From NCBI RefSeq assembly GCF_011765465.1, contig NZ_CP050265.1, positions 3,202,425 to 3,266,424 of the forward strand: 64,000 nucleotides of DNA, written 5' to 3'. The notes under the pieces were generated by a model. The model did no database searches, was not told where the DNA came from, and saw nothing but the letters and a program-made list of their open reading frames with translations. Each line of letters starts with the position of its first letter. Within the stretch, counting starts at the first letter, position 1. Source of the stretch: Erythrobacter sp. GTDB taxonomy: Bacteria > Pseudomonadota > Alphaproteobacteria > Sphingomonadales > Sphingomonadaceae. Below are positions 17,541 through 25,612 of the stretch, piece by piece. The position numbers and the translations under genes were made by a program.

Positions 17541-17959
17541 GGGCGAACCGCATGAAACCCGGCATGGACCGGTCGGACCCGCGCGATACCCATGTCGCCG
17601 CGATGATCGACTATCTGCGCCGCAGCCTGATCGTCCAGCGCGGCGAGGACGAGAAGTTCCACGCGATCTTCCTCGACCGGCGCAATGCCTATCTTGGCGA
17701 TGCGGGTTTCGGCACGGGCTGCGGGCCTGCGCTGTCGCTGCGTATGCGCGAGCTGTTCTCCCGCGCGCTCGAACTGGGAACCGCGAGCATTGTCGTCGCG
17801 CACAACCATCCCTCGGGCATCTGCCGACCGTCTGAGACCGACATCGCCGCAACCCGCCGCCTGCACGCGGTCGGAGCGGCGCTCGACATCGAATTGCTGG
17901 ACCATCTCGTCATCACGCGGGATGCGGTCTTTTCCATGCGTGCAGGGGGCCTTCTGTGA
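17537..17959 (+). CDS. RadC-like JAB-domain (JAMM) protein
   Basis: This 140-aa protein carries the RadC/JAB metalloprotease-like core. The JAMM zinc motif is intact as HNHPSGICRPSETD (H-x-H-x7-S-x2-D), preceded by LELGTASIVVA. It lacks the N-terminal helix-hairpin-helix of full-length RadC, so it is a short single-domain form. The family's biochemical role is unresolved; JAMM proteins elsewhere are isopeptidases. ATG 17537 overlaps the upstream stop (ATGA); later ATGs at 17552 and 17561 are possible. The stop overlaps the next gene's GTG. Confidence 0.75.
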   Translation: MRANRMKPGMDRSDPRDTHVAAMIDYLRRSLIVQRGEDEKFHAIFLDRRNAYLGDAGFGTGCGPALSLRMRELFSRALELGTASIVVAHNHPSGICRPSETDIAATRRLHAVGAALDIELLDHLVITRDAVFSMRAGGLL

Positions 17960-18351
17960 CCGAGCACGAGCCTGATCCGCAATTTCCCGCGGCCGACACG
18001 CATATCCCGCGCTTTCGCGAGGCGGGCGAGGTGACCCTCGATCTCGTCAATCGCGACGGGCGGGTGGCGGATCGCTGGCTCGGCTTCCGTCCGCGCGAGT
18101 TCGAGGTGCTCTGGCGGCTCGCGGAACAGCCGGGCGAGCGCATGACCCGGCGGCAATTGCTGCAGGGCGTCTGGCGGCTGGGCTTCGATCGCGAGGGGCG
18201 CAGCCTGTCCGTGCTTGTCGCCCGCATCCGGGCCAAGCTCGCGCCGTTCGGCCTCTCGCAGCTGGTCGCGAGCCACGCGCAGGGAGGCTATTTCCTCGAC
18301 CCGGCGACCTGTCCCTGCGCGTTCGACATCGCGCTCGCCCCTTCGGCCTGA
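17956..18351 (+). CDS. OmpR-type winged-helix protein without receiver
   Basis: This 131-aa protein consists mainly of an OmpR/PhoB-type DNA-binding domain: GFRPREFEVLWRLAEQPGE, MTRRQLLQGVWRLGFDREG (recognition-helix region SLSVLVARIRAKL) and a final GGYFL wing. There is no receiver domain. The GTG start at 17956 overlaps the stop of the RadC-like gene (GTGA), so the two are translationally coupled. It is the last gene of the run starting at 15949 and could regulate it; targets are unknown. Confidence 0.75.
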   Translation: MTEHEPDPQFPAADTHIPRFREAGEVTLDLVNRDGRVADRWLGFRPREFEVLWRLAEQPGERMTRRQLLQGVWRLGFDREGRSLSVLVARIRAKLAPFGLSQLVASHAQGGYFLDPATCPCAFDIALAPSA

Positions 18352-18423
18352 CGCGCGCCTGCTGGACAGGTCGCGCCGCATCCTGCACCTTTCGCCTCCG
18401 AAACAAGCAGATTCGAGGGATCC

Positions 18424-19272
18424 GTGACCGAGACCGCAACCCAGACCGCCGACAAGGCCCCTGCCACCGCTTCCGACGCCGAAAGCCGCGTCGTCATCGA
18501 CCTGTCGCCGAGCGGGGTGGCCCATGTCCGCCTGACCCGCGCCGACAAGATGAACGCGCTGGATCCGGCCATGTTCGCAGGGATAATCGATGCCGGCCGC
18601 CGACTCGCCGAAATGCAGGGCGTGCGCGTCGTCGTGCTCTCGGGCGAGGGCAGGGCGTTCTGCGCCGGGCTCGACCTGTCCAATTTCGGCAAGGCTCCGT
18701 CCCCCGACTCCCCGCCCCTGACCGAGCGCACCCATGGCAATGCCAACACCTTTCAGGAAGTGGCGATGCAGTGGCGCAAGCTGCCCGTGCCCGTCATCGC
18801 GGCGGTCCACGGCGTGTGTTTCGGTGGCGGCCTGCAGATCGCGAGCGGGGCGGACATCCGCATCGTTCACCCGGCGACCCGTATGGCGATCATGGAGCTC
18901 AAATGGGGTCTCGTTCCCGACATGGCCGGATATGCCCTGTGGCGCGGTCTGGTCCGCGACGACGTGCTGCGCGAGCTGATCTACACCAACCGCGAATTCT
19001 CCGGCGAGGAGGCGCAGGCGCTCGGCCTTGCGACGGAGACGAGCGAGGATCCGCTGGCGCGCGCGATGGAGCTGGCCGAGACGATCGCCAACAAGAACCC
19101 CCACGCGATCCGCGCGGCCAAGCGGTTGCAGGAGACCATGCTCGAGGAAGACACCGACGCGATCCTGATGGCCGAAAGCGTCGAGCAGCAGGCGATCATG
19201 CGCACGCCCAACCAGGTCGAGGCGGTGATGGCCGAGATGCAGAAGCGCAGGGCGAATTTCGAGGACGTCTGA
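18424..19272 (+). CDS. Enoyl-CoA hydratase/isomerase family protein
   Basis: This 282-aa crotonase-fold protein should hydrate or isomerise an acyl-CoA. The CoA-binding and first oxyanion-hole strand is RAFCAGLDLSNFG; the second oxyanion segment is GVCFGGGLQIASGADIRI. The C-terminal trimerisation helices are present. The exact substrate is uncertain: the position of the usual catalytic glutamates is occupied by MELKWGLVPDMAG, typical of the less characterised CaiD-like branch. The start is GTG at 18424, with GAGG close upstream. It converges on the thioesterase gene. Confidence 0.85.
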   Translation: MTETATQTADKAPATASDAESRVVIDLSPSGVAHVRLTRADKMNALDPAMFAGIIDAGRRLAEMQGVRVVVLSGEGRAFCAGLDLSNFGKAPSPDSPPLTERTHGNANTFQEVAMQWRKLPVPVIAAVHGVCFGGGLQIASGADIRIVHPATRMAIMELKWGLVPDMAGYALWRGLVRDDVLRELIYTNREFSGEEAQALGLATETSEDPLARAMELAETIANKNPHAIRAAKRLQETMLEEDTDAILMAESVEQQAIMRTPNQVEAVMAEMQKRRANFEDV

Positions 19273-19293
19273 GGCCCGTTGGCCTCGGGCCTC

Positions 19294-20073
19294 CTACCCG
19301 AACACCGCCACGCATTGCAGGCCGTCGAGCACCTGCCGGCCTTCCATGTCCCACATCCTCAACCGCTCCGAGGAATAGCCCGCGCCCGCGTGCTGGCTCG
19401 CGTTCTCGGCGAGATACCATCCGCCTTCGGAACGCGATTCGGGGTCGAGCACGTTGAACGACCAGTTGATCGAGCTGATCGGGCCGATCCGCTGCATGAT
19501 CCGCATCGCGCCCGGCGGCATGACGTCGCCCATCAGGACGAGCCTCGAGACAGGATCGAGCTCGTGCTCTTCGGTCAGGCGCGCCCAGCGCCGCACGGTC
19601 GCGCCGTGATCCTCGCCCTTGGACTGGCCGAAGCGAAGCTCGAAATTGTTCTGGATGAAGGACGGCCCTTCGCCTTTCATCGCCTGCGCGTTGTCCTGGG
19701 GCGGTCCCGGCCAGTCGGCGGGCGGATCGCTGGGGCGCACGGCATTGGCCTCGCGCTCGGCGGCGAACAGCCAGAAAGCGGTGAGCGCGAGCTTGCCATC
19801 GGCGTGAATCTCGCTCCGCACCTGCGTCACGTTGCGGCCTGCACGCACGATCTCGGCCGAAAGCTCGATCTCCTCGCCCACCGGCGCGACGAAGCCGATC
19901 TGCCCCGCGCGCAGCGGCGGAAGGCCGGGAAAGGCGCGCTGCGCCATGGTGAAGGCGATGAGCGCCGAGGCGCCGCCATAAAGCGTGCGCCCCTGCATCC
20001 ATTCCGCGGCATGGGTAAGGCGGCAGGCACCGGGCTGTCCGGTCACGGGTTCGAGCAGGCTTGCGATGGTCAT
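19294..20073 (-). CDS. Acyl-CoA thioesterase, double-hotdog TesB-like
   Basis: This 259-aa protein has the double hotdog layout of TesB/4HBT_3 thioesterases: a first half with QGRTLYGGASALIAFTMAQR and a second half beginning about residue 150 (ELRFGQSKGEDHG) and containing SSINWSFNVLDPE and WYLAENASQHAGAGYSSE. It would hydrolyse acyl-CoA esters, substrate unknown. Its neighbour is an enoyl-CoA hydratase on the other strand, consistent with acyl-CoA metabolism. The stop is 21 bp from the convergent stop. Confidence 0.8.
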   Translation of the reverse strand: MTIASLLEPVTGQPGACRLTHAAEWMQGRTLYGGASALIAFTMAQRAFPGLPPLRAGQIGFVAPVGEEIELSAEIVRAGRNVTQVRSEIHADGKLALTAFWLFAAEREANAVRPSDPPADWPGPPQDNAQAMKGEGPSFIQNNFELRFGQSKGEDHGATVRRWARLTEEHELDPVSRLVLMGDVMPPGAMRIMQRIGPISSINWSFNVLDPESRSEGGWYLAENASQHAGAGYSSERLRMWDMEGRQVLDGLQCVAVFG

Positions 20074-20266
20074 GGCCGCAAGCCTGTGCCTTGGCCGGGC
20101 GCGGCGGTCCAGTGTGACGTTGCGTAAGGTCGCCGCAAGATAGCCCCGCAGGCCGCGCCCCCCATCGCTTCTCGCGCCCCGCGCGAAAGGCGCATTGCCT
20201 TTGCCGCGGCGAATCGCTAGGTGCCGCGCTCTGTCCGAGCAAGCTGCGGCTCGCTTGGGGCAGACC

Positions 20267-20340
20267 GGCCCGATGGCGGAGTGGTGACGCAGCGGACTGC
20301 AAATCCGTATACGCCGGTTCGATTCCGGCTCGGGCCTCCA
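20267..20340 (+). tRNA. tRNA-Cys(GCA)
   Basis: A 74-nt cloverleaf: acceptor GGCCCGA pairs with TCGGGCC, the anticodon loop is CTGCAAA with anticodon GCA, the T-arm contains GGTTCGATTCC, and CCA is encoded at 20338-20340. Confidence 0.95.
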
Positions 20341-20381
20341 GCTATGGTGCGCGTCCTCACCTGGCCGTACCGATACAGAGT

Positions 20382-20457
20382 GCCGCTTTAGCTCAGTTGG
20401 TAGAGCACATCATTCGTAATGATGGGGTCACGTGTTCGAGTCACGTAAGCGGCACCA
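20382..20457 (+). tRNA. tRNA-Thr(CGT)
   Basis: A 76-nt cloverleaf: acceptor GCCGCTT pairs with AAGCGGC, the anticodon loop is TTCGTAA with anticodon CGT, the T-arm contains TGTTCGAGTCA, and CCA is encoded. The last 45 bases (20413-20457) are repeated exactly at 35149-35193, so this tRNA is the integration target of the element to its right and its 3' half is supplied by that element. Confidence 0.95.
20413..20457 (+). repeat. attL: 45-bp direct repeat within tRNA-Thr
   Basis: Identical to 35149-35193. It runs from the anticodon loop to the CCA end of tRNA-Thr. Divergence begins immediately on both sides (20412 and 20458). Confidence 0.93.
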
Positions 20458-20578
20458 TAACTTCAAGGGGTTAGAGGCGATATTGCGTCGTTCCGCACTT
20501 CCCAAAACAATATAATTACAACACCAACCAAGAAAAACGGCCCGATGGCTATAGCCACCGGGCCGAGATGGCGCCCTT

Positions 20579-20809
20579 TTACAGGCTCCGGCGGACAGTG
20601 ATTTCCGCCGTCATGCCATGGTTCAGCATGAGCCCGAGCAGGTCGTCGATTGAATCGAGCGCGGCGGCCCAGAATTCGCCTGAGTCACTGAAGATCGGGC
20701 ACTCGAAGTCGGACCGATCCTTGTGCCGGAGCCACTGATCGAACGTAGGCGCACGGAACACGATGGTGTTCGCATACGCATTCTCGGTCTGGTTGTCTTC
20801 TGCTTCCAT
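20579..20809 (-). CDS. Small element-encoded protein of unknown function
   Basis: This 76-aa acidic protein (MEAEDNQTENAYANTIVF...) has no recognised domain. The ATG at 20809 is supported by AGAAGGA nine bases upstream. It is the first gene inside the left end of the element, pointing towards the tRNA, and divergent from the restriction endonuclease gene. A hairpin-like GC-rich block (CGCCGCCGCGGCCACGCGCG) lies just upstream. It might be a controller of the restriction genes, but it shows no helix-turn-helix that I can recognise. Confidence 0.5.
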   Translation of the reverse strand: MEAEDNQTENAYANTIVFRAPTFDQWLRHKDRSDFECPIFSDSGEFWAAALDSIDDLLGLMLNHGMTAEITVRRSL

Positions 20810-21082
20810 TGAAATAGTCCTTCTCAAGCGCCGCCGCGGCCACGCGCGGCGAACGTCAGCAAAGGAGAAGGTGCCGTGGCACACCCCACGCAACAGCAGG
20901 CCAGAAGGCCCGCCGGATTCAGTTGCGTAGAATGGGTGCGCTCGTGTGCATGGGGGCAACCTGTCGGATCAACTGGCCCGGCGCAACCGCTGCGCTCTCT
21001 TCGTCCCAGATTGCGACAGCTAGCGGGCGTTGCTCAAACGCGCTGAACCAAGTACTTGCTTACCCACAATTAGGGGAGCCGC

Positions 21083-21940
21083 ATGAAAGATATCGAGAGC
21101 TACCGCGATAAGGTATTTACGGACCTGTTCGCGTCCAAGACGGCAAAAGCGGCTTGGCCAATCTGGGAACCTGCGCTTCTGTCTAAGAGCGCCAATTTCA
21201 GTGATCCCAAGAAGGTGCTCTCTATCGGGTCTGATTTGGCGACGATATTCAAATCAACTGGCACAGCCGGACGCGGTCAGGGCACATTATCAGCCGCTGG
21301 GCATGCTTGGGAGACCCTGGTCTGCTGGTACTTGAATGTCGTTCTTTCAGGTTCAAGGGCAATCGCCATCAAGCAGAAAAAAGCACTAGTGCCCGAATGC
21401 GTATCCGACAGCGCAACGATTTCCTACGGCGTCGATCAGACCAACACGGAGTCTGATTTGATCGTCATAGTGTTCCCAGATGGTTTCAGCTTTCCGGGTG
21501 GCGGCATTGCTGACCTTTCGAACGCAATGGAGAACCAGCTATCGAAATTCGAACTCGGCATCATCCAATGCAAAACCAACTGGAACGACAACGCTCAAAT
21601 TCCGATGCTTTGGGACATGGTTTATCGAGCGAAAGGCTTTCAAGGGCACAACGTCACCATTGGCAGGAATCACCACACCATTGGCGACTATCGCAGGTTC
21701 ACCTATGCGTTCGTCACTGTCCCCTCGCAAAGTGGTGGCTACTCGCCGCAGGATATGTCCGTAAAGCGCGTCAGGAACCTCTCTGGCGGCAATTATTGGG
21801 GGCATCCAACACAGAACGGTGTGGCATTTAGCCTTTCCGAGATTTTCGCGCGAAATTTCGGCTCCGCCTTCAACCAGCCAATCCCTCAGCAATTGGCCGC
21901 TGCAATATCCACAAAAACTGGCTGGTTCAGCCGATACTGA
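21083..21940 (+). CDS. Probable type II restriction endonuclease (PD-(D/E)xK-like)
   Basis: This 285-aa protein has no family name I can assign with confidence. Its place directly before a C5 methyltransferase and Vsr makes it the expected endonuclease. A plausible nuclease core is visible: Glu123-Ser-Asp125 at the start of a beta strand (SDLIVIVFPDG), then Gln162-Cys-Lys164 (GIIQCKTNW), which fits the D...(E/Q)xK pattern. No membrane or signal segment. GGGGAG precedes ATG 21083. The gap to the methyltransferase is 45 bp. Base composition is lower in GC than the chromosome, consistent with transfer. Recognition sequence unknown. Confidence 0.7.
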   Translation: MKDIESYRDKVFTDLFASKTAKAAWPIWEPALLSKSANFSDPKKVLSIGSDLATIFKSTGTAGRGQGTLSAAGHAWETLVCWYLNVVLSGSRAIAIKQKKALVPECVSDSATISYGVDQTNTESDLIVIVFPDGFSFPGGGIADLSNAMENQLSKFELGIIQCKTNWNDNAQIPMLWDMVYRAKGFQGHNVTIGRNHHTIGDYRRFTYAFVTVPSQSGGYSPQDMSVKRVRNLSGGNYWGHPTQNGVAFSLSEIFARNFGSAFNQPIPQQLAAAISTKTGWFSRY

Positions 21941-21985
21941 GGCCTGGATTTCCTCGTTCGATGTGCTACAAACGCTGGAGAACAG

Positions 21986-23374
21986 TTGCAGAACGAGGCC
22001 GACTTGAACGCTAGCGTAGCACTCCGCGAAAACCCTGCTCAATCTCGGGATGCCGCACCCGGTAGAAAAATGATTGACCTATTTGCTGGGTGCGGCGGCC
22101 TGTCGCTCGGCTTCGAGATGGCAGGCTACACCCCGGTATTCGTCAACGAGTTGAATGACGATGCGCGTGAGACCTACTTGATCAACCGTTCTCACGATCT
22201 AGGAGGCTTGCCTTTCAACGAGAACAAGGAACTACACTCCGCCGACATCGGGGAGGTCGATTCCAAAACGATTGCGGCTTTACGCTCCAATCTAAACTCT
22301 ATCAGCACAGGTCTTGGCGATGCTTTCGGTGTTGATGTTTTGACCGGAGGCCCGCCTTGTCAGGGCTACAGCGGCATAGGCCATCGCCGCTCATACTCGG
22401 TCGATAGAATCGAATTGCCGTCGAATCAGCTTTATGGCCGTATGGCGTGGTTCATTGAGCAGATCAGACCAAAGTTATTCCTTTTTGAAAACGTGAAGGG
22501 GTTGTTGTCGTCGCGCTGGCGCGCTGGTGGCCAAAAGGGCGAGATTTGGGATGACGTTTTCAAGCGGTTCCAGCGTCTAGGGGATGAGCACGGTTACTAC
22601 GTCAAGTGGTCACTCGTTCATGCGTCAGACTACGATGTCCCGCAAAATAGGCCGCGCGTTTTGATTGCGGGCATCAGCAAAGAAGTGGCTAATGCTGCTC
22701 AGGGTGTTGTCGATCTCCAAAGCAGTTCACTCGACGCTGTTGAGTGCGGATTCCTGCCTCCTCCTTCAGGCAACCGTGCTCCCAACCTGAACGAGCTTCT
22801 TTCTGATCTTGAAGACCCTGACGCGCTGGTGGCGCTTCAATCCGGCGAATACCCAAAGCCATTTGAAACCACAGCCTACCCTAGGGATGCGGCTGGGGTT
22901 CAGGAGTGGTTTCGCCCGGGCGACTTAGCTCATGCAGGGGCGAAGGTAACTGACCAAGAGTACAGCCGGCATGCTAGGCAAATCGTCGAGAAGTTTCTTG
23001 CGATGCACGAGACAGGCGGTGAAATTCCGAAAGAATATCGAACCAAGAAATTTGCGCAGCGTCTGCTACCACCAGAATGGGGTAACCGGACACCTTGGAT
23101 TACTGCAACGTCGATGCCTGACGATTATGTCCACTACAGCCAACCACGCATTTTGACCGTGCGAGAATGGGCGCGTCTCCAAACATTCCCTGACTGGTAT
23201 CAGTTTGCGGGCAAGAGAACGACTGGCGGACTACGTCGCGCAGGTAATCCGAGAGAAGGTAACTTCGACCGTGAGGTTCCGAAATACACGCAGATTGGCA
23301 ACGCAGTGGCGGTGAAGCTGGCAGAGCATGTCGGTCGCCACTTCGACAAGATACTCACGGCTTCTGCAAGCTAA
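21986..23374 (+). CDS. DNA (cytosine-5)-methyltransferase of a type II system
   Basis: This 462-aa enzyme transfers a methyl group to C5 of cytosine, protecting host DNA. Motif I is DLFAGCGGLSLGF, motif IV holds the catalytic Cys125 in GGPPCQGYSGIGHR, motif VI is FLFENVKG, motif VIII is DVPQNRPRVLIAG, and motifs IX-X are visible as LTVREWARLQTFPDWYQF and QIGNAVAVKLAE. The target-recognition region lies about 260-370. The start is TTG 21986 with GGAG five bases before it. It is followed without a gap by vsr. Specificity cannot be read from the sequence. Confidence 0.92.
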   Translation: MQNEADLNASVALRENPAQSRDAAPGRKMIDLFAGCGGLSLGFEMAGYTPVFVNELNDDARETYLINRSHDLGGLPFNENKELHSADIGEVDSKTIAALRSNLNSISTGLGDAFGVDVLTGGPPCQGYSGIGHRRSYSVDRIELPSNQLYGRMAWFIEQIRPKLFLFENVKGLLSSRWRAGGQKGEIWDDVFKRFQRLGDEHGYYVKWSLVHASDYDVPQNRPRVLIAGISKEVANAAQGVVDLQSSSLDAVECGFLPPPSGNRAPNLNELLSDLEDPDALVALQSGEYPKPFETTAYPRDAAGVQEWFRPGDLAHAGAKVTDQEYSRHARQIVEKFLAMHETGGEIPKEYRTKKFAQRLLPPEWGNRTPWITATSMPDDYVHYSQPRILTVREWARLQTFPDWYQFAGKRTTGGLRRAGNPREGNFDREVPKYTQIGNAVAVKLAEHVGRHFDKILTASAS

Positions 23375-23800
23375 TTGGCCGACATTTTCTCCAAGGAAAA
23401 GCGCGCTAATATCATGCGCGGTTCAAAAGCAAAGAACACCAAGCCAGAGCTTGTGACGAGGCGGCTACTCGCATCGCTCGGCTACCGCTTTCGTGTCAAC
23501 TACAAAGGGCTCCCAGGCAAGCCAGACATCGCCTTTACGAAACGAAAGCGGGCGGTCTTTGTTCATGGCTGCTTCTGGCATGCCCATGATGACCCGAACT
23601 GCCCAATTACGAGGATCCCAACTTCTAATGTTGAATTTTGGGAGCAGAAGTTCGCTCGAAACAAGGAGCGGCACGATAAGGTCTTGCAGAAGCTGGCTGA
23701 GGCTAACTGGGAAGTAATGACTATCTGGGAATGTGAGCTGGCTGACGTTGACCGTTTGGCAGCAAAGCTGACCAGGTTTCTTGGCCCGACTCGTATTTGA
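23375..23800 (+). CDS. vsr: Very short patch repair endonuclease Vsr
   Basis: This 141-aa nuclease nicks next to T:G mismatches that arise when 5-methylcytosine deaminates. Family motifs are IMRGSKAKNTKPELVTRRLL, YRVNYKGLPGKPDIAF-like text (FRVNYKGLPGKPDIAF) with the catalytic Asp, and FVHGCFWHAHDDPNC with zinc/active-site residues, then EQKFARNKERHDKV. The TTG start at 23375 directly abuts the methyltransferase stop, implying coupling. Its presence is expected beside a C5 methyltransferase. Confidence 0.9.
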   Translation: MADIFSKEKRANIMRGSKAKNTKPELVTRRLLASLGYRFRVNYKGLPGKPDIAFTKRKRAVFVHGCFWHAHDDPNCPITRIPTSNVEFWEQKFARNKERHDKVLQKLAEANWEVMTIWECELADVDRLAAKLTRFLGPTRI

Positions 23801-23810
23801 ATGGGACGAT

Positions 23811-24161
23811 ATGCTCACGCTGCTGGCCGCCGCCACACTGTCCTGCGTTGCAGTGGATGGCGATAGCCTGCGGTGTGACGACGAGCGGATACGGCTACTT
23901 GGCATTGATGCACCAGAATTTTCATGCCCTCGCAATAGACGATGTGTGCCGGGTGATCCGCAGGCTGCAAAGGACTATCTGGCGCGATTGATAGCAGGCC
24001 GCTCGGTCGAAATAGTGCGACATGGCGAGGATCGGTATGGGCGTACCCTCGCTGTCGTTTACGCTGGTGGAATGAACCTGTCCTGCGCCATGATCCAAGC
24101 GGGTCATGCGGCCTATATCCAGCGCTGGGACAACGGCGGGGCTATCGCCCGCGATTGCTAG
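23811..24161 (+). CDS. Short staphylococcal-nuclease-like (SNase) protein
   Basis: This 116-aa protein keeps the SNase active-site residues: VDGDSLRC (Asp), RIRLLGIDAPEF (Arg, Asp, Glu) and EDRYGRTLAVVY (Arg). The N-terminus MLTLLAAATLSC is hydrophobic and could be a short export signal, so the enzyme may act outside the cytoplasm. I chose ATG 23811; a TTG start at 23781 would overlap vsr. It stands last on the plus strand before the convergent terminase genes. Four or more cysteines suggest disulfides. Confidence 0.7.
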   Translation: MLTLLAAATLSCVAVDGDSLRCDDERIRLLGIDAPEFSCPRNRRCVPGDPQAAKDYLARLIAGRSVEIVRHGEDRYGRTLAVVYAGGMNLSCAMIQAGHAAYIQRWDNGGAIARDC

Positions 24162-24866
24162 TTAAATCCACCCCTGCAACTGCCCTTCGCCAACAAAGCC
24201 CCGGGTTAGGTTCTCGGACGCGAAGAACGCGAGCGAGAGGGCAATCGCCATGTCCGCATGGTGCCCTTTCCCGCCGCCTTGCAGGACGAGGTTCCCGGCA
24301 GCAGTGCTGGCGAGTTCGAACGATGCGATCTCGGCCATAAGTTGATGGCGCAGCGGCAGGTCATGGGCGATCTGCAAGGAGCCAGTTTCGAAGGCACCGG
24401 CGAGCGTTTCAAGCAGCACGTTCTTCGACACGGACACGCGGTGGCCCTTGCGCGACCATGCGGCCCCAGCGGTCATGGTAATCGCATAGTGGTCGATCCC
24501 GCCTTCGGTCAGCACATCGCAGAACGGCCCGCCAAGGCCCGTAGCATCGACAGAGAGCGTCGTGCGTCCGTGCAAGTCAGGCTTGGCAAGCACTTGCGCC
24601 ACATGCGCCGCTATGTCGGTGTAGGCAGTTGCGCGGATGCGGTCAGCATAGACCACGGTGCGCGTCCGGTCGCCAAGGCGCTGGCGATAGCCGTTCTCCC
24701 ATTCGGGCAAGCAGGTATCGCGCACGATCACGATGGCGGAAGGGTCGTTTCGACCAAGGTCGAGGCCCATGAAGAAGCGGTCGTGGCCCGTCACGCGCTC
24801 GATGGCAGGGTCCGGCCCTGCGCATAGATTCACGCGACCGCCTCCGAGGTGGATCAGATCAAGCAT
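24162..24866 (-). CDS. Terminase large subunit, nuclease part (split gene)
   Basis: This 234-aa protein is the C-terminal RNase H-like nuclease domain of a phage terminase large subunit. Acidic metal ligands are in FFMGLDLGRNDPSAIVIV, TTLSVDATGLGGPF and KGHHADMAIALSLAF. The ATG at 24866 lies inside the end of the ATPase gene (13-bp overlap, different frame), so the large subunit is made as two chains, or joined by a frameshift. Homologues are normally one chain of about 450-490 aa. The stop touches that of the convergent SNase gene. Confidence 0.75.
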   Translation of the reverse strand: MLDLIHLGGGRVNLCAGPDPAIERVTGHDRFFMGLDLGRNDPSAIVIVRDTCLPEWENGYRQRLGDRTRTVVYADRIRATAYTDIAAHVAQVLAKPDLHGRTTLSVDATGLGGPFCDVLTEGGIDHYAITMTAGAAWSRKGHRVSVSKNVLLETLAGAFETGSLQIAHDLPLRHQLMAEIASFELASTAAGNLVLQGGGKGHHADMAIALSLAFFASENLTRGFVGEGQLQGWI

Positions 24867-25612
24867 AACGCAGGCCTCTCGCTGATCGCTCGATCGAGCA
24901 CGTCGCGGGAGATCAGAGGCAGCCCGCCGCCAAGAAACTCGCACAGGTGTTCCGCCCGAAAGCGGATTTCGCTCATGAAGCGGCGGTCATATTCGACCTT
25001 CGATGCGAGCCGAGGAATGTCGACCGAGCGGGCGAATATCCGGCGCGTCCTTCCAGCAGACCACGTATCGTGAAAGAAGCCTTCTCGGCCTCGGGGCGTG
25101 CTCATCATCAGCACGCGCCCGTCGGGCTTCCGCATCGGCAGTAGAGCGGCGATTGCGTCATCGTCCAACCATGCCGCTTCATCGAGGATGAGCGTGTCGC
25201 AGGTGAACCCGCGCGCGCCGTCGGTCGCCGGGATCGAGATGACGCGCCCCCCGTCCGACGTTTCGATCTCCGACAGGGATGACCGCACGAGTTTCGGCGG
25301 CACTGGGTCACTTTGCACGAACGCGGTGATCCGGCGAAGCAACTCCTGACTTTGGCGCTGGCTAGGGGCGGCGAGAAGGCACGTCTTGCCTCGCGTGACG
25401 TCATCGTAGGCAAGACACCCGATAGTTGTGCTCTTGCCCGTTTGCCGGGACGCTAGGACGGTCACGAACTGGTCTTCCGGCTGGCCCGACGGATCGGTCA
25501 GGAGCACCTCGCGCTGCCATTCGTCCGCATCGCCTATGGCGCGCTCGAAGCGGGCTACAGGATCGAGGCCGACGACGAGGCCTTCGAAGAATTGGCGCAG
25601 CGCGTCATCCAT
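24854..25612 (-). CDS. Terminase large subunit, ATPase part (split gene)
   Basis: This 252-aa protein is the N-terminal DNA-packaging ATPase of a terminase. Walker A is ASRQTGKST (about residues 53-61), followed by KTCLLAAPSQRQSQELL; Walker B is DTLILDEAAWLDDD (about 140); the coupling motif is RVLMMSTPRGREGFF. It ends abruptly after LISRDVLDRAISE, where normal terminases continue into the nuclease domain encoded in another frame at 24162-24866. It overlaps the small subunit gene by 8 bp. Confidence 0.82.
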   Translation of the reverse strand: MDDALRQFFEGLVVGLDPVARFERAIGDADEWQREVLLTDPSGQPEDQFVTVLASRQTGKSTTIGCLAYDDVTRGKTCLLAAPSQRQSQELLRRITAFVQSDPVPPKLVRSSLSEIETSDGGRVISIPATDGARGFTCDTLILDEAAWLDDDAIAALLPMRKPDGRVLMMSTPRGREGFFHDTWSAGRTRRIFARSVDIPRLASKVEYDRRFMSEIRFRAEHLCEFLGGGLPLISRDVLDRAISERPALCLI

